Source: Diadophis punctatus similis | Taxonomy: Eukaryota > Chordata > Lepidosauria > Squamata > Dipsadidae | Reading direction: 5' to 3' | NCBI GenBank assembly: GCA_023053685.1 | Contig: JALIGW010000001.1 | Span: forward strand, 66,841,740 to 66,905,739 | DNA: 64,000 nt | Part shown: positions 20,693 through 34,100 of the stretch, in pieces | How the letters are laid out: every line of letters starts with the position of its first letter | How positions within the stretch are numbered: the first letter of the stretch is position 1 | Program-made: the position numbers and the translations under genes | Notes under the pieces: model-generated | What the model saw: the letters and a program-made list of their open reading frames with translations, nothing else | Database searches by the model: none | What the model was told of the DNA's origin: nothing

Positions 20693-21310
20693 TATCAGTT
20701 GTTATAATCCAAAATTGAGAATCAAAAATAAAAACCAGTTTTCAAATTCAAAAATTTCCCAAAGTCCAAAGACCACAAACAGAACACAAATAACTTTCAC
20801 TTCTTCTTTATTATACTTCCAAAAAGGTGCAAAGGAGAGTCAAATCTAAAAAAAATCTTGCAATTTCCAGGGCAAATAGTCTTTTGTAATTTATTTATAT
20901 TAGTAAAATTATCAATTATTGTTATAATCCAAAGTCACGGAGCAGAGAATAAAAATCAATTTTCAAAATTTCCACAGGAGAAAAGCCAGAAAAAAAAAAT
21001 CAATCTTTCCAAACTTGAAACCATTTTTATATTTCCAGAGAAGTATAGAAAAAAGCCATAACTCTAAATAAAATTCTTTCCAATGTACAGGATAGAGAGA
21101 TTTTTAATTTCCACAATCAGGAGACAGAGAAAAAAAAATCAGTCTTCAAAGTTATAGTTTTCCATAAGAGAAAGAGCCACAAACAAACAAGGCAAAAATC
21201 ACCTTCACTTCTCTTCCCAACTTCTTCAAAACGCCTTAAAAAGCCAGATCTCTAAAAAGATACTTTCCACTTTCAAAGGCAAATAATCTTTTTTTTTCTT
21301 TTTTTTTTAA

Positions 21311-22165
21311 GACAGTTGTTTTTTTCCCCCTGACCAGACAGGTCAATGTTGCCATTTCTGTGAATTCTGACATTTTCACAACCCATTTTTCTACTGTGAA
21401 GATTTTGTTCTTCTTGCATCATTATACATCAAATAATCTTGCTGCAGTGACCATATACAAAATCAGTCTGCCATGAATATTTTTCTAATTCATTGCCCAT
21501 AAGTCCCAATAAAAAGAATTCTGGGTTCTTTGCAATATCATTTTTAAAAAAGTCGTTGCATCATTATATGAATTGGCATCCAAAATTTCTTCGCTTTCTC
21601 ACACATAGTTCCTGCCTTTTGTCATCTTTTTCATTTGCCTTTCATTTTTCCAGGTATAAAGGTCTTCTCAAATAATTTTTGCCTTCAGATTATCTAAAAT
21701 ACTTAAGCTTTACCTTTATTATTAATGTTTCCAGTGAGGAGGTTTTACTTCAATGAGTTTTTATATTGATGATTTGTTCTGCTTGTAGGCCAACATGTTT
21801 TAGTAATATTCTCCAGCACCACAATTCAAGGGTACCAATTCTTCTTAGTTTTGATGGTCTAACTTTCATGGCTGTATGTTTCAGCTGGGAAAATCATGGC
21901 CTTGACAATTCATATTTTTATTGCCATACATTGGAAATTGGAAAGGGAAAAGTATAGTATAAAAGTAGGGTCTTCTCCCTTTCCCCTACTTTGTTTTTCT
22001 ACTGCATTTAGAAGAAGAATGAACCAGTAATCCTTTCTGCACTATTAACACTGAACATAATCTCTTGTTTTGATGCAGAAATTGGTGCTGGCTTCAAGCA
22101 GCTCTGGATGGTTCTTAAGGCATAATTACATAAGCTTAATTCTTTTTTTTCCTCCCTTTTTTTAG
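21311..22165. other. end of last RMDN2 intron
   Basis: Unique AT-rich sequence apart from the RTE remnant at 21730-21925. The final 30 bases hold a strong pyrimidine tract (tctttttttttcctcccttt) before the acceptor tttag. Confidence 0.45.
21730..21925 (-). mobile_element. RTE/Bov-B-like LINE remnant (antisense)
   Basis: The minus-strand translation at about 21905-21770 contains VKAMIFPAETYSHES, then a stop, and LELWCWRILL-like sequence after frameshifts. It corresponds to the RTE reverse-transcriptase C-terminal pattern VKAMVFP..YG.E.W ... ELWCWRRLL. Dead copy with stops and indels. Confidence 0.6.
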
Positions 22166-22219
22166 GATCAAGAAGCTGAGAAAGTTTTAGAAACTTTACT
22201 TCCGTCCTTGAAGCTTTGA
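22166..22219 (+). CDS. RMDN2: RMDN2 terminal coding exon with stop
   Basis: Encodes DQEAEKVLETLLPSLKL and the stop TGA at 22217-22219. The acceptor lies after a long pyrimidine tract. It joins in phase 0 to ..ILPATKE, giving TKEDQEAEKVLETLL, like the T-K-E-D-x-E-A-x-K-x-L end of RMDN proteins. The last intron is 6.3 kb and is inflated by the MITEs and the HAL1-like element. Confidence 0.9.
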   Translation, partial: DQEAEKVLETLLPSLKL

Positions 22220-23914
22220 TGATGACACGAACACCATTTAGATTCAGTGAAAAAAAGGCAGAAGACTCAAGTCCCTATTCTGGAAGAAGCATTCTGTTGA
22301 ATTCAGTCCATTTTGAAGTTAGGATTTGAGGGGATGGGGAGGAATTTTAATTTTTAATTATGACGATTCGGTGACAAATGAGCGGACTGACTTCTCTAAG
22401 CCTGTAATTTTTGTACAAGTTACTTCGGGGCCTGCAATAATAACAGATTTACGTGCAATGTTATCTGTTCAACAGGACAATCTTGCATTCTGTCCATGCA
22501 TCCATTAAGATGGGTTTTCTGAGGCCATGTGGACCATTATATGGGGCTGCTGTTTTGTGTGAAAAAATGCAGAAGCAAAGTGAAACCATCTATCCTTTTC
22601 CTCTGGCACTACTACCCTTATCTACACTGAAGAAAAAGCAATTCACTCAGGATATGGCTTTATGTTTGCAACATCAAGCAGAAGAACAGTGCTTACTGCA
22701 TTCCTTTTATTTTCATAACATTTATTTCCAACAAACAGGTTGTGATTCAGGATTCTTAATCAATGGTACCAATGATCTTAACCCAGGGAAATCAACCATC
22801 TTTTCTTTTTCCCATTTTTTTAATGCATAGAGACAATGAATTTAGCATTTAAAATACTAATTTTAACTTGTTGGGACTCTCCAAAATGTGAAATCCACTG
22901 CTGGCAATGGATATATTTGTAGTTACTGAATGATGGGCACAATTTTGCTGAGAAGGATTAGCTAGTTGGTTTTATGCCTGAATGCGGATGTATGTAGCTG
23001 AGTTTTTCTGCTGAAGAGACATGGGAGATAGTGTATTGTGTGTTTCTTTTCTCCTGAAAAATATCAATTTTGTGGGAAAATTATACTTTGTGGATATAAC
23101 TTGGTCTTTGAATCTTAAATTGGAAAAAAAAGACATGGTGAATTTGTCATATTTTGACATTTCTGAGCACCCAAATATTTTGGCATTTCCTTTATCTGGC
23201 TAATATTTCTCCTTGGAGATTATGGCTCTGCTACAGAGGGGGAGGAAAAAAGAGATTGGATTCTGACTAGCACACATTTCAAAGGACAGGCTGTAGATAT
23301 TATTTGAGCCCCCTGAAGCAGGAAACAGCTGACCCTCCTCCATCTTTTTTGCCAAACCAACTGCCATTCACATCCAAGCTCAAAAGAGCAAGCCAAAATG
23401 TAATCTTAAACTTGTGAGACAGATGTAAGTGATTTTAGTCCATGATGCTGGGGCCAAATAGATCATTCAACTGTGAAATAGAAGAGTCCATGGCCAAGGA
23501 GAAAAAAATGCCCAGGAAAATGTAATTCCTGAACACCACTTGTGTAAAGTTTTAAACATTACCTATTTACTTTGTTAGAAGTCTCTTACAGTGTTAGGTT
23601 GTGTTGTTCCCACATCTTTACTGCCCTACACTGAGATCATCCACATAGAAGTAAAGTTTAAGACAACAGTACATTTTTGTCTTAAACATGTTTTTAAAAC
23701 AACCTAATAGATATAAGTGAGGTCTGTGATACAGCCTATATCAAATTATAATGCAACCACTAAAATTATATGAAATATGATAACATCAAATGTTATATAA
23801 CAAAATGATCTAAAATTTAAATGAATTAGAGTTACATAGAATGCATTGGAAAATTGGCCCATCATCTGTGAAGCTTCACAAAATCTAGCTACATGTGTTG
23901 TAACAAAAGTATAT
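22220..23914 (+). other. RMDN2 3' UTR and convergent intergenic sequence
   Basis: Directly follows the RMDN2 stop. No repeat family is recognised. No canonical AATAAA was found in the first 3 kb, so the poly(A) site cannot be placed. Transcripts may use a variant signal. Confidence 0.45.
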
Positions 23915-24147
23915 AGCAATAGCAATAGCACTTAGACTTATATATCACTTCATAGTGCTTTACAGCCCTCTCTAAGCGGTTTACAGAGTTTAGCATATTG
24001 CCCCCAACAATCCGGGTCCTCATTTTACCCACCTCGGAAGGATGGAAGGCTGAGTCAACCTTGAGCTGGTGAGATTTGAACAGCTGAACTGCTGAACTAG
24101 CAGTAGCCTGCAGTGCTGCATTTAACCACTGCGCCACCTCGGCTCTT
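23915..24147 (-). mobile_element. tRNA-derived SINE, subfamily 1 (antisense)
   Basis: Antisense copy. It runs from the 3' tail 'agcaatagcaatagcactta' through 'accgct'-type and 'ggaaggatggaaggctgagt' blocks to the tRNA-like head with a B box ('gagatttgaac' in antisense) and an A box ('accactgcgccacctcgg'). Sequence and orientation match the copies at 25931 and 40096. It is a polymerase III SINE, not a tRNA gene. Confidence 0.9.
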
Positions 24148-24235
24148 GAACAGCATGTATATGAACAGTATATGAACAGCATCTGTTCAGTTCATATACT
24201 GAACAGCATCTGTTCAGTATATGAACAGCATCTGG
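24148..24235. repeat. tandem/inverted repeats of 'atatgaacagcatctg'
   Basis: The 16-mer atatgaacagcatctg and its variants occur several times in both orientations (for example 'gttcagtatatgaacag' and 'gttcatatactgaacag'), making a self-complementary cluster of about 85 bp next to the SINE head. Confidence 0.75.
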
Positions 24236-25930
24236 GCATAGGCTGAATCTGGGTGACAAGGATATCTATTAATCAGAGGTGGTATGAATCTAGTTCAAAT
24301 GTCTAAAAATACCAACAAAGAATAGTATGTTCTGTAGTTTTTACCTTTCCAAATTACAAGGGGCAAAACCTTTCAGACAATGGTATTTTTTAGTATTTAC
24401 TATCCAATATTGCAGAGGGAAGAGGTTGCATGACATCGGGCAAGAGAAAGCTTTCTGACAGCTAAGTGGTTGTTAGATTGATAAGTCAACAATACTATAG
24501 AAAAAAAAATTCAGAAGTGCATTAAGGGCATGGAATGGGAATAACACAATTGATGTTAATGTGATTCACCCTGGCTTCAGGATAGGAGGAAAGCATGGCA
24601 AAATGGCCATCTGGATTATTCCACTATGTTCTAATGTCTACCTGCGCTAAAAAAATATCCCAGAGATGGCAAAGTTGGGGTGCTGCTGCTGAATTATTTG
24701 TCCTATCACGTATGTTTTATATTCATTTAGGATGTTTTCAAATGCGGAATGTACTATCCAAGAGACAGGGCTGTGGGTTCCAATCTCTTAATTCACTCTC
24801 CTCATCAGAGGCTTCTCCTTCTGACATCTTAAATTGGATAGAAGTTAAAGCAGCATTGTAGAGGTTGGTCAAAGTGTGAGATGAAGACCAAGTTTTGCCC
24901 CAGTTCTCCTCCATGACTTAACTCCATTTGTTGCAGTAATCTCTATCTGTGTCACAACAACGTTTCCACCTTGCTAGATGAGATATTGAGAAACTTCATT
25001 TCAATCCAATTTTCTCTATGTAGCAAAGTCCAGCTCTTCTTCTTTCTCCATCTCTCCAACGACAATGGGGGGTGGGGGTGGAAGAGACAGAACAATCTCC
25101 CTGTGGAAGACTTAAATATTCAGAAATTTATAAACATTGAGTATAATTAGCTGCATGTCAAAAGTCTTATCAAAAAAAGAGGCAATAAAAGGAATTGGAG
25201 GTTATAACTTTACACTTGGTGCAAAGCAGGCTGTATTAAACCTGAATTTTGTGCTTTTAATGAACTCTTGGCAAAGAAAGTCTGCATGATACAAAAGCAA
25301 TCTGTGTCAGTTATACAAACACGTGTATTAATGCAACAATTCTCAGTTTGGCAAGATGCACTCAGAAATTACTATTGCCCCTAAGACTATAAAGAACTTA
25401 TAGTCCTTTAGCTGACTTACAACCCCAAGTATGTATCCTTCAACTGGGAAACAGAGTAGGAGTGGTGGAAGAGATGGTTTAGCTATAGGGGCAAACTCAT
25501 ACAGTGTCCAGTGTACCTCAGCTATGGAGCTGAGAATTTGTCTCAAATTCTTTTCAGTGAGGAGGAGAGCAAATCTCATTTAAAACCCAGCAGAAAACAA
25601 TAATTGGCCAAGTTACTGAATTGCTTCAAGGATATTTTCTGTAATTTTTTATCTTCATAATAAAGCCAACAGTCCTCCCAAGAGAATAATCAAAACAAAC
25701 AAATGCTAAATTTCCTCTCTGATGCTCCCTCTCTGTTCCAATCTTCCACTGTTTTTCCTCCCCTCTAATCTGCTTCTTAATCGGTACCTCTGGAACTTAC
25801 CCTTCAAAAAGGATCAAAGAGAATTGAGGCCCACCCAAAAGCACAAGACTTTGCTGTAATTATGTCATAACCCAGTTCAGAAAATCTGGCAGAAATGACA
25901 TCCCTGGGAAGTGCTCAAGTCATCAAGTCA
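24236..25930. other. intergenic stretch, no feature recognised
   Basis: Unique sequence between the convergent genes. Only short low-complexity runs (for example 'ggggggtgggggtgg' at about 25066) are present. Confidence 0.4.
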
Positions 25931-26168
25931 AGAGCTGAAGTGGTGCAGTGGGTAAATGCAGCCATTGCAGGCTGACTGCTAGTTCAACAGTTCAGCTGTT
26001 CAAATCTCACTAGGCTCAAGGTTGACTCAGCCTTCCATCCTTCCGAGGTCGGTAAAATGAGGACCCAGATTGTTGGGGGCAATATGCTGAACTCTGTAAA
26101 CCGCTTAGAGAGGGCTGTAAAGCACTATGAAGCGGTATATAAGTCTAAGTGCTATTGCTATTGCTATT
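25931..26168 (+). mobile_element. tRNA-derived SINE, subfamily 1 (sense)
   Basis: tRNA-like head 'gaagtggtgcagtgggtaaa' and B box 'gttcaaatctc', then 'caaggttgactcagccttcc', 'ggtaaaatgaggaccc', 'aaccgcttagagagggctgt' and the tail 'ctattgctattgctatt'. Nearly full length, about 238 bp. Confidence 0.92.
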
Positions 26169-26567
26169 TGGACGGCAGCGTTACAAAGAGTGACTTATAT
26201 TGTGGAGACGATTTCACACTGAAGAGGTTTCAGTCCTTGCTAGTCCTAATCAACATAGAAACTAAGGTAGCTGTTTGCTAATACTTCAGTCTCGGGAAAT
26301 TTTCAATAGTACTCTAGCCCAAGGATCAAACCTCCTTATTTCTTCCTGTATACCAGTTCATGCCTTCCCTCCCTGCACTCTTAATTACACCAGCATTTAT
26401 GTTTGCAGAAAAGCCAGACCAAGCAATACAGAAGGTTTCCATTACAGCACAAAACAGAAACATGTGAAACCTCATGAACAACTTGCCAGCTCATTTCACT
26501 CCAGGGAGGCCTGACTGATTACTTATGGCAAGTAATTCCCACCATTATATATTGCCGGTAGAAAAAC
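26169..26567. other. intergenic stretch, no feature recognised
   Basis: Short unique segment between the SINE and the ATGG repeat. Confidence 0.35.
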
Positions 26568-26594
26568 TGGATGGATGGATGGATGGATGGATGG
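26568..26594. repeat. (ATGG)n microsatellite
   Basis: Six to seven tandem ggat units. Confidence 0.9.
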
Positions 26595-26689
26595 AGAAAG
26601 TAAAGCACTTGCTATAGGTGCTCTCCCTGTTCATTAATACAAATATTGCATCAATGTCCTATTAATATTATTAGTGCCTCTACCTTCCA

Positions 26690-26895
26690 ATGCATTTTTG
26701 AGTACAATTCAAGGTGCTGGTTTTAACTAACAAAGCCCCCGTGGGGAATGAGATTGGCCCATCTCTAGTAACACTGGTCAGCCTGTCCCTTCTAGCTGTT
26801 AGGGAAATATTCTGAATTTCCTCAGTTCAGCAGGTGGAAGGAGTGGGAATTGATACTATGCCGCAACCCCATTCTTTGGAATAGGCTCCGTCCAG
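26690..26895 (+). mobile_element. L2 LINE remnant (diverged)
   Basis: Degraded L2 3' coding region: 'caattcaaggtgctggtttt' matches the FKVLVLTFKAL stretch of the copy at 12185, and 'ccgcaaccccattctttgga' + 'ataggctccg' resembles AAP.LWN.LP. No frame remains. Confidence 0.55.
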
Positions 26896-26908
26896 CTAGA
26901 GTCTAGAC

Positions 26909-27333
26909 CAGTGATGGCGAACCTTTTTTTCCTCGGGTGCCAAAATAGTGCGCACACGCGCTATCACGCACCTGTGTGTGCCCACACCCATAATTTAAAG
27001 CCCCCCACTCACCCCACCCCCTGCACATGCATGCATGACATCCCCCACTCCCCCATTTCCCGACTTCCAGTGGGCCAGGTAGGCCTGTTTTTTGCCCTCC
27101 CCAGGCTCCAGAGGCTTTCTTGGAGCTTGGAGTGGGTGAAAACGCTCTCCCCTGCCACCCCGGAGGCCCTCCGGAAACCAAAATCGCCCTCCCGGAGCCT
27201 CCGCGTGAGTCAAAAATCAGCTGGCGGGCACATACATGCGCGCTGGAGCTGAGCTAGGGCAACGGCTCGCGTGCCGGCAGATATGGCTCCGTGTGCCACC
27301 TGTGGCACCCGTGCCATAGGTTCGCCATCACTG
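26909..27333. mobile_element. hAT-like MITE family A
   Basis: Ends cagtgatggcgaacct ... aggttcgccatcactg with a perfect 8-bp direct repeat, gtctagac (26901-26908 and 27334-27341). 425 bp. The direct repeat is itself a palindrome (GTCTAGAC). The nearby L2 remnant ends just upstream. Confidence 0.92.
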
Positions 27334-27341
27334 GTCTAGAC

Positions 27342-27845
27342 CTTATATTAGTCATCAGCTTAGCCTGGAAAGACAGGAAGGGATGAGGAAGAAACTCAAG
27401 ATTGGCCTACACTGATTTTCATGTGTATAAGAGGGAGGAAAAGGGAATATCTGTTCAGCTTTTAATACTGATGTCATCCCTTCAACATAGACTAAACTAG
27501 AAGAAATACTAGAAGTCTATTGATATTGACTATAATAGAAACCTGAAAGCCAGGCAGAATGTTTCTTTTCTGGGTTATGTTTTTGTAACAGCTGTCATGT
27601 GCTACCTTTGACTCTTCAACACCTACTGTTTCCCAACCTTCTCAAGAGTAGTGTACTATCCTCAATAATTATGGAGGTTAATATCGATACTTCACTTCCT
27701 AGTCAAATGGCAATGGGTTATTTTAAATTTTACTATTTTTAGGCTGTTACAATGCTTACTGCTTTTCTATTATTTGATATGTAGACTGCCTAGAGATATG
27801 ACATTGTGCCAAGGTAGAAATACTGGGAATTGAATAATTACATAG
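27342..27845. other. intergenic stretch, no feature recognised
   Basis: Unique AT-rich sequence. No repeat or gene supported. Confidence 0.35.
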
Positions 27846-28140
27846 CTCCTATCCATTACATTGATAACCCTGGAAATGTGTCTGGATTGCTGCAATGTAT
27901 TCTGAGGCAAGACTGCCGCAGGAGAAAATTTGGAGGCTGATACAAACTGATCCAGAATGTGGTTCTTAGGCTGGTCACAGGGTTTGTGTTTGAACATGTG
28001 ACTACTAATTGCATTATATTCCACTTTGACTTAGGGGATGATTCAAAATGCTGGTTGGTGGCCTTTAACGTCTTCAAGGTTGGAAATGAGAGGGCCATCC
28101 CTACTACTGTCTTGTGTGCCTTCTACCCAGCTTAGAATGT
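27846..28140 (+). mobile_element. L2 LINE remnant (diverged)
   Basis: The block 'gtctggattgctgcaatgta' corresponds to the L2 motif LDYCN. It is followed by 'atccagaatgtggttcttag' (P.QN.AARL-like) and 'gattcaaaatgctggttggt' (IQYKILL-like). Multiple stops and indels. Confidence 0.5.
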
Positions 28141-28846
28141 GGTTGCTGAAAATCAGACCAAACAAACAAACAAATCCACATGATTTTAGCACAAGAGATG
28201 TATATAAGACATGTGATCAATAAATAGATAAATCCCATAGGAGATACTTGTCAAACCTAAAATCTGCTTAGTAGTCTGTCTGTATTCGTGTTGGAAGAAC
28301 CTACAAAGCTAACTGAAGGGTGCTCCTGGATTGAAAGGATTTGCCAATGATTGCTTAATAGTAAAAAGTAAAATAGTAACTACAAACAAATCATCCAAGA
28401 CTCCCCACAACAACAGCTAGAAGAAACCCACTCAGATATTATCTCCACTCATACAGCAGAAATGGCTTCACCCATTATGCATTCAACCACTGCTCTCCCC
28501 CACTGCCTCTTAAGTGTGACCCTTGGCCACTAAACATTTGCATCCCTAGTTTAAGATCAGGATGTGGGAAAAACTGTTTTTCAACATATGTACTTACTGC
28601 TTTTGAGCTCATGTTTGGAAGGATTGCAGCAATGCCAGGAATATGTTTTTTGGGGTTGAAGTGGAAGGATGTTTCAATGGCTGGACTTAGATTTTAGAGT
28701 TCCCTTCCATGTTTTTTCCCTTCCTTAATGACCTTTCGGAAGATTTATAATGCTTTCCTTTTTAAAAAGAACATTGGGTTGTTATTGTTCTTTGAGCAAA
28801 TTAATCAGGTTTCAGAATTGCTTTTTAATTGCTGTTCAGTTCTGGA

Positions 28847-30717
<1,871 letters not shown>

Positions 30718-31160
30718 CATTATTTATTAATTTATTTATTTATTAAACGCTCTTATAGGCCGCCCAATCCCGTGGGACTCAGGGCGGCGTACAACATAAA
30801 TAAGAAGCGTACAATTTTAAAAACAATAGTCATAATATACATTATAAATATAATTAAAAAAACATTGTGAGAGCAACATTCAGGGGGAATCTAGTTGTCC
30901 TATTCACCCCATCTGCCGGAAGAGCCATGTTTTTAAGGCTTTACGGAAGGCCAGCAGGGTGGGGATGGTCCGGATCTCCGGTGGAAGTTGGTTCCAGAGG
31001 GACGGGGCTCCCACAGAGAAGGCCCTCCCCCGTGGCCCCGCCAATCGACATTGTTTAGCCGACGGGACCCGGAGAAGGCCCTCTCTGTGGGACCTAACCG
31101 GTCTTAGGGAGGTATGTGGTAGGATGCGGTCCCGCAGGTAACCTGGCCCTGAGCCATTAT
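30718..31160 (-). mobile_element. L2 LINE 3' end (antisense)
   Basis: Antisense copy of the same element as 12185-12690. It has a (TTTA)n tail at 30718-30745, then 'taggccgcccaatcccgtgg', and a minus-strand reading of GPGYLRDRILPHTSLRPVRS, RAFSVGAPSLWNQLPPEIRT and LLAFRKALKTWLFRQ. The frame is open for about 95 codons, so this copy is younger than the degraded L2 pieces. It is 5'-truncated near 31160. Confidence 0.9.
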
Positions 31161-34100
31161 GGTTGATGCCGTCTGGCAAATGCCTGGACAAGCCCGTGCA
31201 GTTTTCTTAGTAAGATTTTGAAAGTGCTTTGCCATTGTCTTCTTCCTAGGGCTAAGATACAGTGACTGGTTTTGTGCCTAAAACAAGCTAGAACTCATGG
31301 TTTCCTGGTCTCTAGCCTGATGCCTTAACATCAAACTGGTTGTAGCCCCTTTATGCTTAGCTCTTCCCATTTTTCATATCTTTTTCAGTAACAATACTGA
31401 GACTCAGAATCTGTTGTATGCTTGTTTTTCCCTCAGGAGACTGAATTAGTCGCTCTGTAGTAGACTATGCTTCAAGCATTCTTGTCACGCACTTCAAAAA
31501 TATGACTTGGAAACAATGTACAGGATGCTAAATGGGGATACCTCAGAGAAATAATGCATTGAACAGAAAGTGGTGGTGGGTGGATCCATATTTCCTTTTA
31601 TTATTGTATCCCTTGAAAAGTTTACCCAGAAGGCACAATGTTTTGGACTACGGATTCAGAAGTCTGCTTCTCACTTCTGCCAGAAGCTGAAGAGGCCAAT
31701 GCAGAGCCGTCTAGGAACAAGCAGCAACATGAGCCAAGGCTTCAGAATGGGGCTGTTCAACTTGACTGAATCTCAGCAACCGGAAGGAAGCCCAGACTTT
31801 AGAGAAATCTCTCAAACAAAGCTTCCTTTCCACTTGAGAGGTTATCTTGGAAAAGATACTAATCTTCAATTATATTGTTTTGGTTGAACTAAAACTAATC
31901 AATCATCCGAAGTCAGAGGCCTGATCCAATCCAAAATCTACAACTAAGGGGAAAATCTGCTATACACGAAAAATTAAAGATATGCTTCTACAAGCCCAGA
32001 AACTAAAACTTATTGAAGTTTTTGAGAATTAAATATATTTGCAGAGCTCGCATCATTCATCAATACCTGATTTCTGCTTTGGCTCCTCCACATTGGCAAT
32101 TTTAATTTTGCATAATATTCCAAAAGCATTAGGTTCCATTAAGGATTCAAGACAAGAAAAATTGTGGGAACATATAATGGGAGTATTCAGGGAAACCCAC
32201 TCAGGAGCTTTGAATTCTCAAAAGTAAAATTTTATTGGATACACCATATTGGTACTGAAGAAACAAAACCAGCTCTGGTTTCCCCGTGCAAATACTTGCC
32301 TAGTTAAATAATAACTTCCCCTTCTTCCCACCCCTGGATGATCACATTGTCCAATTATGAGACATCCATTTGTTATGGGAACAGTCCTTTTCTTTCTCCA
32401 ACACCTGCAGTGGTGACCTTGATGGTTTCCGTGTTCTCATGATCTCCCCATACATTTTTGGCATTTCATTTCCCCCATCTCTCCCCGCCAGTTCATTGGC
32501 AAGTTGAAAAGAATTATGGTTTGAAAGAAGCAAGGCGGTTCAATCTTGACAGCCTACTTCTTCAACCCCAATAATGTGATAATCATAAGCGATAGACTGA
32601 AGACAAAAACTAAGGAGACAAGAGATGAACCAAAAAGCTAGAACTGGTACTGAAATGCCTTGATCAAAAGAATTAATGAGCATCTTACTTGCCTATCCAT
32701 TTCCTAGGGTCATTAAATGTATATATTCTTCTAGCAAAAGTCAATGCTTTGAGTTCAAGTTTATGTTGGCATCATCATATGTTTGCTTCTGTAGGAATTA
32801 AATTCAATCATCAGTTTCCCTATTAACTGGCTATCAACTGTGGTCTTAGCCAGAAACTATCACTTCAGGAATCTTCCCGGTTGTGGTGCCGATTCACAAG
32901 GCGGCTCTGGCAAGGAACAGCGCCTAGGATGCTGCTGCAGGAAAAGCAGATCGTGTTTCTTTCTGGTGTGAAGCCAGCTTGCCCTACTGTGCTGCACCTT
33001 GGGAAGCATGTGAGCGTGTCCTAAACAGAGCTGGTAAATTGGCAGCCAAACTACTATTCTGCAATAGCATTGTGGTCTCCTGGTTATGTACCAATGCACT
33101 AATAATAACTTCAGGAAACAGATGGGACTGCTACATATATTTGCAAGATAATACACAAGTGGAAATAAACAATTCAGGTTTCTTTATTAAAACTATACTG
33201 ATTAACAATATAGAAATTTATTTTCTGTGGAGGATGGTACAATAAGGAAGATTAGGAAGACTTCTAGGTAGTCCAACAATAACTTATCCAAAACACATCA
33301 TCCCCGACCACATCATCCCCGACCACATCTACCCATAGACCATCTACTGATTAAGGACATATGAGTTACAGACCCCCATTCTCTTTATACACGATCATAT
33401 TGCAACAATAATAATAGATATAATTAACAGGGTACAAACACAGGAAAAATAGTTTTCTTTCAAGATGACTATAGCATAAACAAAGAAAGCATCAAGAACC
33501 TCCCACTGAGATTATCGCTAGGAAGTTAGAAGAAAGGAGAAACACCAGCACCTAAAGATTCAAGGTTAGTATAAACTATTATCAGGAAGCAATATAAAAT
33601 AAAATTAGAATTTTACTTTTTACTGGATAAACTGTAAATGAATGTGTATTATAATAAAATCTATATAATATTAGAAGCCTAATCTCTTTGTAATCCCAGT
33701 AAAATATAAAAGGCAACTGATTCCACAGGACATTAGGATATATTCAGAATATTTTATCACCAAAAGGCATTAGGCAATAAACCCTGGGCCTGGCTGCCCT
33801 AAATGTAATCCCAGGGTCACCTACCACAAAGGTAATTCAAAGCTTTTGCTGATTCTTAAACCCAAATCAAACAAGCCCCCAAAATCTTTCTCTGCTAAGC
33901 TTCAAAGTACAAAAGATTATGATTTTGTAGATGAACAGGAGGTAGAGAATAAGGAACAAAGTGTACTTGGTAAGAAAAGGGCCAAAAATGGAGGGATTTA
34001 AGCTAGTTAATAACCAAAAATGAAACAAAGTCACAGAACCATATCAATGATTAAACACAGAATTCAACTAATGCTGGCTCTCTTGCTTCATTTCATAAGA

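Larger units (their letters stand above)
18313..21310 (-). mobile_element. ORF1-only L1 (HAL1-like) retrotransposon
   Basis: Read on the minus strand: an A-rich 5' region with internal repeats (about 21310-20693), one long open frame for L1 ORF1 (20692-19547), then about 1.2 kb of low-complexity AT-rich 3' sequence with a long (TAA)n array. It ends with two AATAAA signals and an A-run at about 18345-18313. No ORF2 endonuclease or reverse-transcriptase coding is seen after ORF1. This structure fits a 'half-L1', mobilised in trans by L1. Termini are approximate. It lies antisense in the last RMDN2 intron. Confidence 0.72.

Noticed and set aside
23915..24147. tRNA gene (A and B boxes present)
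   Set aside because: The head is part of a repeated SINE with a long non-tRNA body and microsatellite tail. It does not close into a cloverleaf with an intact anticodon arm and 3' acceptor.
31570..31887. 105-codon ORF as a gene
   Set aside because: No recognisable domain, no splice or promoter context, and ordinary intergenic composition.
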